Assembly: GCA_905250025.1 (NCBI GenBank)
Contig: CAJNOJ010000119.1
Coordinates: 124,001-188,000, forward strand
Source: Adineta ricciae
Lineage: Eukaryota; Rotifera; Eurotatoria; Adinetida; Adinetidae
DNA: 64,000 bases
Reading direction: 5' to 3'
This document shows positions 12,501 to 23,610 of the stretch, one piece after another. The position numbers and the translations under genes are program-made. The notes beneath the pieces are model-generated. The model ran no database searches. It was not told the origin of the DNA and saw only the letters and a program-made list of their open reading frames with translations. Each line of letters starts with the position of its first letter. Position 1 is the stretch's first letter.

Positions 12501-14979
12501 GGTGATGATGAATCAGATCGAAAAGAAACTCGTTTAACAAGTAATATATCAGCATCCGTACGTTTCCATGCGCCAGGAACGTGTGAACAACCAGAGATTT
12601 ACTTAACTGGCTATACAATGAACACAATTGACTTAGCTTGGAATAAACCGGGCATGTTTGACATTGTTGATCATCCGGAAAGAACGAATGAACAATTGAG
12701 AATTCATCGACGATTGATCGGATATCGAATTGATATAAATGATCGAAAACACAACGAATTAGATGAAGACCAACGGCAATGTGTTTTGACCGATTGTCAT
12801 CCAAGTGAAGAATACAAAATTCGACTAGTTGCACAAACTATTGTTCAACAAGCCAATATGGCAAATACGGTAGAAAAAGAAAAACTAAAATATATTCAAA
12901 ACTCTTGATGTTGCTTTTAATAGATCACTGATGGAGATAAGAAAGGATTTGAACCAGATGAAACCCCATCGAAAATATTGAATGTGCGAACATTGAAAAG
13001 TGAAGGTACGGCGAAAGGAGAAAAAAGAGATTTCATTATGAATTGTTTTTTTCTTAACTTAGATTTTCTTCGATCGCTTCGAGCTAATTTTGAATTTATT
13101 CACGATACTTCGATGAGCCGATCACTTGTAGATCCAAACAATCCTTCACCATTAGGAAAGATCAATGTTGAATGGAAGATCGGTCGTTCAAAGAATATCT
13201 CACATTTTATCTTACAATGGCGGTCGTCAAAAGATTTACGTATTCAAGAAAAAACCCTCGCTTGTAACGAAACGTCCGCTATCATCGGTAATTCATATTC
13301 TACACACATCTTCCAACAAAATCTTCTTTCTTTCAGACGCATGCGATGAAAAACATTTCTACGTTATCGATCTGATCATTGTGACAGATAACGGTAATCG
13401 ACATCAATATGAACAATTAACCGTACCTATACCTGGTGTACCCGACGCACCGAAATTGTGGCTTGTTAAAATAAATGATACGAATTTTACTGTCGAATGG
13501 TCTGAACCGAAATCGTATGGAATACCGATCATTGGTTATGAATTATACATCGAAGGAAAACGAAATGGCGATATGATCGAAGTGAAATCACATCAAATAG
13601 ACATACCATCACGTATCAATCGTACTTATCAAGTCAATGTTTGCGCAATTACAAATCATCCACAACGTTCACATTCAGTTATGTCTCAAACATTATGTGT
13701 AATAACGACACCAACAACCGATCTTGTGCCGACAATTTATTACAATAATGACGATGGCAATGCATTGACATTGGATCAAAATATCGCACGCATTATTCCA
13801 GTTCAAATCGAATCGATCAATGAGGAAAGACTTCATGTAGACTGGACATCATTTTTACATACACCGTCAATACGTGCTTACTACGTACACTATACTTGTT
13901 TGAACAATGGAGAAGTGCAAGCAATGAAAATTTCAAAACGAAATCGTCATGCTGTAAGTAACAGATAGAATTTATGGATGTGATCAAGAGATAACGGCAA
14001 TGTTCTTTTCCGAAAGGTACTGCGCGGCCTACGACCAGGTTTTACTTATGGAATTATGGTCATGGCTGTGGATAAAAATGGTGCAGTTTTATATACATCA
14101 GATAAGTCAACTATTCAAATGAATGCACCACCAAATGCACCAATCGTAGCGATACGGTAATCGATCAATAAAAGCCAAAGGCTTCTTATTTTTCCATAAA
14201 CTTTTCTTTTGTAGGGAACGAACACGCACTCGCGTGAAACTCGAATGGCGTGCTGCAACAAGTTACGGCGAGTTTACTGTTGTCGGTTATAAAATATTTG
14301 TCAACAATCGCTTAGCAGCTATTCTCTCACACGATCAGTTAACCTATACATTGACCAATGGTATACCATGTGATGTTTATACTGTACATGTTCAAGCATT
14401 GAGCAGTGAAAAGAATGTTGTTAGTCCAATGTCACGTGGCGTACAATTCACATGGCCGGGTATTCGAGCAGGTGCTCTCAGACGTGTTGACGATGGTCAA
14501 ACAGGAGCCGTTGTTGTTGCATGGGAACATCCACGATTAGAAGACGAAATGGAAAAATTACTTTCATTTGAAGTATGTGAAAATCTGATTGAATAAAGAA
14601 AGAAATTCATTTGTGGTGATTTTCTAGTTGTTTTCGAAAAATCTCATGACGAACATTGTTCAATTACATGGTAAATACGATCCTAGTACACATCAAGCGA
14701 CCATCAGTGGCTTACAAAATGGCAAATATACTGTTTGGGTTGAAATTCAAAGTGAACATTACCGAGTTCAATCTCGAGCTATCACTGTTCTATCAGGTCG
14801 ATCTCTCACCTTATCCAATCGTTCGTCAATGATAGAAACCGCGAAATGTTTCAATAAAAAGCAACAACGGTAAATTCAATCATAAGAAAGATCATAAAAA
14901 TCAATTAAACGTTTGTAGATTTCGTTCACCTGGACCGAATGCACCATCGAATTTGCTTCGACACACTCAGTACTCTTAA
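3507..14979 (+). CDS. Giant N-myristoylated cupredoxin-like/FN3 repeat protein
   Basis: One gene of roughly 35 short exons, traced through GT-AG junctions, coding for more than 2,000 residues. Exon 1 (3507-3601) starts MGCGAS, matching N-myristoylation (Gly2, Ser6) with Cys3 as a likely palmitate site. There is no signal peptide or membrane helix, so a lipid-anchored intracellular protein is inferred. The first third (to about 6890) has at least six repeats of a beta-rich unit ending in patterns such as ETGVFCYKTT...GTIIVEA and ETGIFYFSTA...VAIIVLPD. This resembles a cupredoxin fold without most copper ligands. At 6930-7210 there is a chitobiase-C-terminal-like domain (ASIYYTLDGKPPTQR). From 7390 on come about ten or more FN3 domains with WxxP/GYxIxxNG motifs. 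A Ser/Lys-rich linker lies at 8453-9015. Most introns are about 50 nt; one is 520 nt (5022-5541). I know no named orthologue. Confidence 0.75.
6517..6521 (+). other. Putative 5-nt microexon inside the FN3 giant
   Basis: The preceding exon ends at 6480 in phase 1 and the next clear exon starts at 6574. Joining them directly gives an immediate stop. A five-base exon (cggaa) with a perfect upstream AG and a downstream GTAAGG restores frame and adds V-A-E. The alternative is an earlier donor at 6477, which also keeps frame and skips the microexon. Confidence 0.4.
8453..9015 (+). other. Possible alternative terminal exon of the FN3 giant
   Basis: An exon opening at the acceptor 8451-8452 reads in frame through a Ser/Thr/Lys-rich, proline-containing stretch (e.g. 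LPPKPPRRSSKLNK, an SH3-ligand-like motif) to a TAG at 9013-9015. A phase-matching donor at 8549 (after SSSQ) would instead splice to the exon starting 9187 and continue into the FN3 array. Skipping the exon altogether (donor after 8269 to 9187) is also in frame. Two isoforms are therefore plausible: a short one ending in the linker and a full-length one. Confidence 0.45.
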
Positions 14980-15742
14980 AAGTAATCCATCGATGTGATA
15001 TTACCTTGATAAAACTTCTTCTCTTCCATCGAACTATCGAATCTTATCAATTCTTTCTTTTTTTTTCTTTCCATCAAATGTATTTCAACCAAAATAAACA
15101 TTTAGATCTCTTTTATACGAACTTTCTTTTTCAAAACATTTATTTTCGTAAATTATATCTTTGTTTGTGCCTTTGTTCGCTCTTGTACGTCTGAGTGCTT
15201 GTGGGCTGTCTTCTTATATTGTATTAACAACAATAAAAACAAACGCACCCAATTTTGATTCCAGTTCTCTGCCAACTCAGACCATGTTTCTCGATAAATA
15301 TCCAACAGATGTGTTGATTAGCTCAAAAGCATGTATACGGATTTGTCATGAATAAGTCACATCAGAGTTCAATGTACCGAAAGACTGTTGATGACTTGTT
15401 TAATGCCAGAGATTTATAACTACTTTCTTTCCTTCTCGCTCTTGGCATTGAGGGTGTGGGTAATGGAAAAGACTCGCCCTGTTGTTTATTTCTCGTTCTC
15501 TTTCTTTCCTTCTTTTCTTCCACTTTTTATTTGTTCTGTGTCGCTTTTTGATCATATATTCCAAGCGTAGTTACTGCAACTAACGTCTATTTCTTCAATC
15601 GTAGACAACTTTTTTCTTGCGGATATAGAACAACTAGCGACAAAAAAACATTTTCCAGCTGTGTTTCATCCAATGTAAGTTTGAGGATTCGTTCATTGTT
15701 AGTTCCATCATTCTGTTCTCTTCATTTGTAGAAAAACAAAAC
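14980..15742. other. FN3-giant 3' region and D-LDH upstream region
   Basis: No coding exon seen. AATAAA signals at 15093-15098 and 15232-15237 probably end the upstream transcript. An acceptor-like TTTGTAG ends at 15731, twelve bases before the dehydrogenase start. A GTAAGT donor lies near 15677, so a 5'-UTR intron or a trans-splice site is possible. Confidence 0.45.
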
Positions 15743-16836
15743 ATGACTCAACGTAAAATTCTCTTCTTTGATTCGAAATCGTACGATGAAAAAACGTTCA
15801 AAGACGCTCTGAAAGCATTGAATGGTCAAGACAAACTACATTTCACATTCTTGGAAAGTAGATTGAAAGAAGAAACAATTTCCGAAGCACAAGGTTACGA
15901 CGGGATCTGCATTGTCAACAGTGATGCACGAAACTCGAATGTTATGGATAAAATCCATGAAATATGCCAATCAGTGAAAATTATCGCCTTACGAAGTGCT
16001 GGCCACAGCGGTTCATCAGTGGAAATTGTCAAAAAACATGGCCTTCATGTATGTCAAGTTCCAACTTATTCGCCACACGCTGTAGCTGAACATTCAGTGG
16101 CACTTTTACTGTCATTAAATCGGAATATGCACCGAGCGTATTTTCGAACGAAATTGCACAATTTCAGTTTGGATGGTTTGGTTGGTGTTGACGTATTTGG
16201 TAAAACGGTGGGAATTATTGGTACTGGAGGCGTTGGTATGTGCGCAGTAAAGATTTTTCGAGGTTTTGGCTGTAAAGTATTGGCTTTTGATATTAAACCC
16301 GATGAAAATTTTGCGAAACAAAATGGATTTGAGTATGTTTCGATGGATGATTTGCTTCGACAAAGTGATATAGGTAAAATCTCGATTTCATTTTCAATAG
16401 AAGCATATTTATTCTTTCGTTTAGTTTCATTGTATGCTCCACTTAACGAATCAACCTTTCATTTAATTAATAAGGAAGCATTGGACAAGATTAAACCAGG
16501 GGCTATGTTGATCAATACAAGTCGTGGACCATTAGTCGATTCGAAAGCTCTTGTCGAATGTTTGAAAGCAGGCAAATTACGTGGTGCTGCTTTGGATGTT
16601 TATGAAAATGAGGAAAAATATTTCTTCAATGATTTTAGTCAACAAGTATGACGTCTGAATGCATTATTTCATTTGAATATGATCGTTTTGTTTAGGTTAT
16701 GGACGACGATACTTTGGCGTGTTTAATTTCAATGCCGAACACGATTGTTACATCTCATCAAGCATTTCTTACGGAAGAAGCCTTGAAAACCATTGCTGAA
16801 TCAATTGTCAAGAGTTTACTCGATTTTTTCAAATGA
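15743..16836 (+). CDS. D-lactate dehydrogenase, LdhA type, copy 1 (divergent)
   Basis: D-isomer-specific 2-hydroxyacid dehydrogenase that interconverts pyruvate and D-lactate with NADH, cytosolic. Three exons: 15743-16373, 16425-16645 and 16696-16836. It aligns along its length with the bacterial fermentative enzyme LdhA. Visible are the NAD-binding GTGGVG loop, the substrate tyrosine in VPTYSPHAVAEH, the catalytic Arg in NTSRGPLVD, Glu in DVYENE and His in TSHQAFLT. The conserved RCAGFNNVD block is altered to RSAGHSGSSVE, and the C-terminus is about 20 residues shorter than in copy 2, so substrate range may have changed. It sits 744 bp upstream of copy 2, with introns at the same two positions, so the pair is a tandem duplication. 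Resemblance to bacterial enzymes plus acquired introns suggests old horizontal transfer. Confidence 0.88.
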
Positions 16837-17580
16837 AACTTGAAGGAAGACGTCATCTATTCGCAAGTATATTTTATGAAAAACATATCCCTGTCTACTT
16901 AACATTTGGTGTATATACCTTTTAAATCTCAATCTGTAGCTGAAATCTTATTTAGACAATAAATTATTTATTCATCGACCATCTGTATATTGTTTTATTT
17001 TTTTAGTTTAAGCAAATGCCGTCGTGGAAATAAGAATTGTCTGTTATTTAAGCGAAAACATCGGAGTAGAATGAATCACCTTCGAGAATTCGATTTCAGA
17101 CAAGTCTTCATCATAGATCTCAATAGCAAATGTAATCGAAGACTTGAACAGGAGTACAGCACAACTGTTGATAGGAATGATAATGAGTCCCTCTTTTTGA
17201 CTTCTAATTCAGTCTTTCGTGATGTATTAGATTATCTCAAGATACCTTTCAGTTTAATTTCATTTTCTCACGAAGATGTTGTTTGCGAAAGAAAAACATT
17301 TCTTCATAGGATTCGTATACCATATGTAGGCCATGGTTTTTCTCGTTAGAGTGCTCTAACTCTATAGATACCGTCATTCTCTATGTTGAGTACATTTCTT
17401 TTCTCGTTCTTCTCCACAACAACTATTCTGTTTCGTGATGTTTTCAGACATGACGACAACATTTCCATAAACGACATCATCATCTTCCATTTTGGTAGTG
17501 CCACTAACTGTTCTCCAATAGCAAGCGAATGAGAGAACTCGATTGGTATGATTCATTTTCTTGTCTTGTAGATTAAACAA
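16837..17580. other. Spacer between the D-LDH tandem copies
   Basis: Holds an AATAAA at 16959-16964 for copy 1 and a TTGTAG acceptor at 17566-17571, nine bases before the copy 2 ATG. A 119-codon plus-strand frame at 16990-17349 has no recognisable domain and unconvincing codon use. I treat it as chance. Confidence 0.4.
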
Positions 17581-18730
17581 ATGTCACTTCGAAAAGTAAT
17601 TGTCTTCGATTCGAAATCGTACGATGAAAAAACTTTTAAAGCTGCATTAAAAAACTTGAATGGCCAAAATAAACTTCGTTTTACATTCTTGGAAAGTAAA
17701 TTAACGGAGGAAACTGTTGATGAAGCACTTGGTTACGATGCTATTTGTGTTTTTGTCAACGATATTGTTAATCAAAATGTTATCGAACAGCTACACAAAA
17801 CATGTGCCACAGTAAAGATGATTGCCTTACGATGCGCTGGATTTAACAATGTTCATTTGGAAACAGCAGAAAAATATGAGCTGAAAGTTTCACGTGTACC
17901 ACGTTATTCACCGTATGCTGTCGCAGAACATTCGGTTGCTCTTCTATTGTCATTGAATCGAAATATGCACCATGCGTTCTTTCGAACTAAACAACATAAT
18001 TTCAGTTTGGATGGGTTAGTCGGTATCGATTTATTTGGCAAAACGGTGGGAATTATCGGAACTGGTGGTATTGGAATGTGTGCGATTAATATTTTTCTTG
18101 GCTTTGGCTGTAGAGTACTAGCGTATGATATTTATCCAAATGAAAATGCAGCAAAAGAAAAAGGTTTTGTATATACAACAATGGACGAATTGCTGCGAGA
18201 AAGTGATGTCGGTATGGAAAATCGCCGAATTCGAATTTTACATATATAAAGACTTGATTCTATTTTTAGTTTCAATCTACGCACCATTACTTGATTCAAC
18301 ATATCATCTGATTAATAAAGAGGCTTTGGACAAGATGAAACCGAGAGCAATGTTAATTAATACAAGTCGAGGTGGTTTAGTCGATTCGAAAGCTCTTCTC
18401 GAATGTTTAAAATCAGGCAAATTACGAGGTGCAGCATTAGACGTTTATGAAAATGAAAAACAATATTTCTTCAATGACTACAGTCAACAAGTATAATCGA
18501 TAAATCTCTTCGAAAGTCTCCTGATCGTTTTTATCTTTCAGGTTATGGAAGATGATACACTCGCACGTTTAATTTCAATGCCGAATACAATCGTTACATC
18601 TCATCAAGCATTTCTTACCGAAGAAGCTTTGAAAAACATCGCTGAAACCACTGTACAAAGTTTATTGGATTTCTTCGATGGCAAACCATTGAATGAGAAT
18701 AACGAAGTTAAAGCACCGCCGAAAAAATGA
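17581..18730 (+). CDS. D-lactate dehydrogenase, LdhA type, copy 2
   Basis: Same enzyme family as the upstream copy and closer to the bacterial consensus. It keeps the RCAGFNNV block, the GTGGIG nucleotide loop, the substrate Tyr in VPRYSPYAVAEH, catalytic Arg (NTSRGGLVD), Glu (DVYENE) and His (TSHQAFLT). Three exons: 17581-18211, 18270-18490 and 18542-18730. Intron positions and phases match copy 1. The C-terminal tail ends in KAPPKK. Likely role: cytosolic pyruvate/D-lactate interconversion, perhaps in anaerobic or stressed conditions (inference). A poly(A) signal lies at 18915-18920. It is probably the functional enzyme of the pair, while copy 1 has drifted. Confidence 0.9.
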
Positions 18731-20598
18731 GAACGATTCATGACAAAACATCTTTTCTCACACTTGATCATCATTGACCGGCGTCAAGCATAACGAAATT
18801 TAGCATTTTTTGTTAACCTATCATAGATTTCGATTTGAATATCAAATACCTTTTCCTTTCTTCGTTAAGCAAACGATTTAGTTTTTATGTTCTATTTAAT
18901 CACAATGACACATTAATAAATCTTTCTGATGAAATTTATCGGATTTTCAATTCCCTGAAACAAGATGAAAGTCCATCCATTGAATTCAACTGAATGTTTT
19001 CGATATTCAGACTGCAACTTGATTGAAATAAAAAATAAAATCGTAGATGAGGATGGCGCATGAAAAATCGCTCGATTTGATAACATCCTATCAGTTTTAT
19101 CTTCGTCATGATAAGAGAATTCTGATATATTCAACAACGATATAGAAAAAAGAGAGTCGTTCTTGTGTCAATATGGTATAAATTGATTCATGTCAGATTC
19201 TTCAACTTTCTGACAGCGTATTTACCTTGATTTGACGATTTTTCTATTTCGTAGTTTAATATTAGAAAAACTAGATTGTGCGTGTATTTGGCTAAATCAA
19301 ATACGCATACCTGGAAATAATAGAAAGAACTACACACAACTCGATGATCTTCTAAATGAAGTAAGCATTCTACTTGGAGACCTTTTATGACATTGATCTT
19401 ATACTCACTACGAAGAAGTTCTATTGAAAAGTTCAGATTGAACTGAATAATTTCTCATTGGACCTAACGTACTTTCTATGAACTCAATTTTGACGTTCAA
19501 CATGAAGTTATAGAACAATATTTCACTTATTATCATTGATTTTCTCCCGTTCGCATCAAGACTACTTTTCTCGCCAGATTCTCGTAGAAAACCGATTGAA
19601 TAGCAGTGATTTTTTTCCTTTTTATCAAAAGTGGTTTCGAAAAAAATACTTTCTAATTATGTTTGTTGCTGAATATTCACTGACGATCAGAAAAAAACAC
19701 TTTTTTTGAATGATCGACGGCGCACACGTCGAATTCGATTTTCTTCGTAATATCGAAGAGAATTGTAAGCATGTACGTGCTGGAAAATCGAAATCGAATG
19801 TCGCAGAATGTATTCTTACTTAGTCACGGTAATCTTTAGTTACAAAAAGTTTGTTTTTGATTAGCAGAATGACACATTAGTAGGTAATATGAAAAGAAAA
19901 CAAATAATTTTTGCAAAATTATCTGCGCAAAAGAACTGGATTTTAATTTTCAACTGTTTTTTCTTCTTCATCATTGATAGAAATCAACATATTGGTTAGA
20001 ATTTGCATTAGCATTGGAAATTGATCGTGTTGACGAGTTTTTCTTTTTCTCTTTTCTTTTTCTGTGCTAATTTTATTCTAGTCGACTTTATCGATGCAGA
20101 ATTGGTTTGTATGTTGTAAAGTAGACCGTTCTCCTCGCATTGTGACAACATTCAACTGATTGTGTGAAAAAATTGAGACGAGAGAAGAGAAAGAAAAGTT
20201 TCGTATTTCAACTTTGTTGTTTTTCTCTCGTTCTGCTCGCATGCCAACCACGTCTATTGCCATGTATGTTCCACCTCGTCTCCATGTTCCAACGATTAAC
20301 TTTCAAAGTCACAATGATCATTTTCTCTTTTCGTGTAACTTCACTAGACATATTGTGATTTGCTAGACTACAGCAGGTTGATCGCCTGATTGAAATAGAA
20401 ATGTTATCACGCAGGAAACTTCTCATAGTTCAACATTTTTCTTCTTCTTTTTCTTCCTTAACACTCTCAAGCTTTTTTAAAATCATCAATGAGATTGTTT
20501 GCATAGGTTGCTATTTGTTTCTTCGTCGATAAGTATGTATATTTATATTTCAGATGTAGGTATTGTATAGAAAATAAGTTTTCATATGTATTTATATA
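18731..20598. other. Intergenic region with AATAAA and a small hairpin
   Basis: No supported gene. A poly(A) signal for the dehydrogenase lies at 18915-18920. Arms at 19279-19290 and 19298-19307 form a 10-bp hairpin with a 2-nt bulge. The stretch near 20400-20600 is T-rich and presumably promoter or 5' UTR of the ankyrin gene. Confidence 0.4.
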
Positions 20599-23313
20599 AT
20601 GGCGATTAAACGTAAAGATTTTCAAAAGACATCATCCATTATACTCGAATTTTTACTTAAACTACCTGATGAAGAAACAAGTTCACGTTTGCGCGATACA
20701 CTTCTACATGGTCTTCATTTTCTTCAACAATACTATTTGATCTTACAGAAACGTGATAAAGAACAAAAACCATTACAATGGACGATTGAACGTGGCCTCA
20801 GTCCTCTCACACCATTCCGTGAAGCGCCCGATAAATTCGAATGGCCATGGATTGACGTCGAATCTAATAAAGTCAAGCAAACATTGCCGAAACACTCATT
20901 AAATGATTTCGTTACCCTATCACCGATCATCATGGCTGTACGGGAAGGAGATTTACGCTATGTCAAAGAACTACTAAATTCGAAGCCGGAGTTAATCGAT
21001 CGTGTGGATGCATTCGGTCGGGATTTATTAACATATGCTGTTCAATATCAACAGATTAATATTCTACGTTACCTATTGTTAGAATGTAAACCATCACCGA
21101 ATATAAATACTCAAGCAAACGATGGTTCAACATGTCTACATCGGGCATGTTACAGCGATGAGACTCAACAATGCGATGTGGACATCGTTCGATTGCTATT
21201 GGAAAATCATGCTGATGTGACCAAACAAGATGTACATATGCGGTCACCATTGCATTGGGCTGTTCTCGCCGAAAATACAGATTGTTTGAGGCAGTTGGTG
21301 GGATTCAACGCTGATGTACATGCAAGAGATGCAGATGGAATGACGGCAGCGATGTGGGCTTGTCATCTCGATCGGCATGAACACTTCAAAGTAGGATTTT
21401 GACTTTGATGAAAATGAATTAAATCTCCTGTGACTAGGAATTATCACGACATATGAGTGGAAAACTAGAACAAGATAATGATGGTCGAACTTGGATTCAT
21501 CATAGTGTTCGTAAAACTGAACCATTGGAATGCTTAAGGTTGTTGTTATCGGCCGAATCGATGAAATTACGTGATAACGATGGACGAACATGTTTACATG
21601 TTGCTGCTGAACAGGGTTCAGTACATGCATGCCGACTAATCTTTGATATGAATGCTCAGTTTAATAACCCAACATCTATACACGATGGAGATAAGTACCG
21701 TCAAACGCCACTTCATTTAGCAACTAAAAACGGTCATGCACGTGTACTCAAAGAACTTTTAGATCATGGTGCTGATCCACATCTTCAGGGTGGGTGACAA
21801 CATTTAACAATAGATTCCATTTTTTATTTTTACTACTTTAGATATCCATGGTGTATCTGCGTTTGATTATGCGCAAAATCGTGGTCTTTACTTTTGTCGT
21901 AGTGTGTTTGAAGTTTATCTACGCGATAAGAATAACAACAATTATGACAGCCAATCTCTACCAACACGTAGTTTTAATAGTACTAGTAATAATGCTGTAA
22001 GGAGAAATGGATCTGATGTGGCACCAACGCCGCCTATGAATGGCCACGCAAGATTCATTCGTCACAGTAATCGTCGTCTGATGACAGAGTCATTGCCCCA
22101 ACCAATGCGCTCATCACCCACCCTTTCCAATGAACAATTTGCGCATACAACTACAGCAGCAACAATTCAACAGAATAGCCTTCCTAAAACCGTAATGTAT
22201 CTTGATGATGATGATGATGATGCAGATAATAACAATGCTGAAAATAACCATGATGTCAATCGACAACGGTATCGGCCACCTTCTTCGACTACAACGAATT
22301 CAACAATGGCACCTCCAGTGAAACCACGGAAAAGTTCGACAACACCAAATAGTTCACTTGTCAACACATCCAAACCACGACGAAAACAGGAGCATCACCA
22401 TCATGTTATAATCACATCTGCTCATTCCGATGGCGACGAACCAAACAGTCTCGAAGGTTATGCCGGTCAAAGTGACTTCGATGATGACAATGACGATGAA
22501 CCATGGCAATCCGCTTGGTCTGCTCGGCCTACTTCTCGTCTATCGTCACGTCACCACGATGATCGGTTACAGCAGCAACAACAGCATCAATCCAGTACAA
22601 CGTTTCGCCGACCACATTATAAACAATCGAAACAGGCCAATCGACCATCGATTCATGATGAATATCGTTATATTGAAGAACAACAACAACCACCACCACA
22701 GCAAGCTGTAACATCCGCAAGGACCAGACAACGAAACCGTTCAGCAGCCACAAAAGATTTTCCACAACCATCATCAGCTTATCTTGGATCTGGTAATAGT
22801 AATCCACCAGGAACAAGTCGATTAAAATCTGGCTCCAAAACAGGTTCGAATGAAACAAGTCCTACTCTCGATTTAACCGTCGCTGGACAAAAAGTTTTTC
22901 GAAATCGACAACAAATGGATACCTATTATTCACAACAATCTATTCCGCCGAGTAACATGCGGCCACCAAGTGGTCGTCTGAAACCGATTAGCAGTGCTAA
23001 ATCGACTTCGTCCTATACCGATGAGTTTTCACCCATGTCACCCAAAACATTAGAGGACGTTACGAATAATGTCAAACCAACATCAGCACTGCCGACCAGA
23101 GCACATCTTTATAAGAAACGACTTGCTCCATTGACGAATAGTAATGAATTAGTGAACAAAAAGCATGCAACTCGTTCGTCAATGGAACAACAGACGTATA
23201 TGATTGATGATGTACCATCGGATAGATCCGAAGAAGCAAGTGGTGGAACAAGTGCAAGCGGACGAGACATTCAGTCATTAAGCGGCAGTGATAAGCGCTC
23301 AAAACATCATTAA
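20599..23313 (+). CDS. Ankyrin-repeat protein with long disordered tail
   Basis: An 871-residue protein from three exons (20599-21390, 21438-21789, 21842-23313). The first 110 residues form a unique helical N-terminus. From about residue 115 to 440 there are roughly nine ankyrin repeats. Clear ones include DGSTCLHRACYSDE, HMRSPLHWAVLAEN, DGMTAAMWACHLDR, DGRTCLHVAAEQGS and YRQTPLHLATKNGH. The remainder (about 430 residues) is low-complexity, rich in Ser, Gln, Asn and Arg, with a poly-Asp run coded by a GAT repeat and proline motifs. The layout, repeats then a long disordered tail, resembles ANKRD55 or inversin-class scaffolds, but I cannot assign an orthologue. No membrane segments. Likely a cytoplasmic or ciliary scaffold. 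Confidence 0.85.
22202..22222 (+). repeat. GAT trinucleotide microsatellite (coding poly-Asp)
   Basis: About seven GAT units in frame inside the ankyrin protein tail, giving consecutive aspartates. It is prone to length variation between alleles. Confidence 0.8.
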
Positions 23314-23610
23314 CACTTATCTATTTCAACGCTCTTTTTTTCGTGTTCTGGCTTCGCTCTAAATCACCATCATAATAAGAAATTCCGTCCAAGTTTCTTC
23401 TTTTTGTATATGTATTTTTGATATGACTAAAAGCCGAATAACAATGAGTGAATCAAATGTGTGTTTTTCCTTCGTTTTTTTCTTCTTCTCTCTTTTCTTT
23501 GTATGACAGAATTTGAACAATAATAACAAACAACAACAAAATAAAATCTTATCTTTCATTTTTTCTCTCTCCTCTTCCTTTCTCCAGTTGTTTTTATCAC
23601 ATTGGTTATC

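Noticed and set aside
16990..17349. 119-codon frame between the D-LDH copies
   Set aside because: No resemblance to the enzyme or any family, and it spans the expected 3' UTR and promoter.
15743..18730. Bacterial contamination as the source of the D-LDH genes
   Set aside because: Both copies have GT-AG introns at shared positions and lie between ordinary animal genes on continuous sequence.
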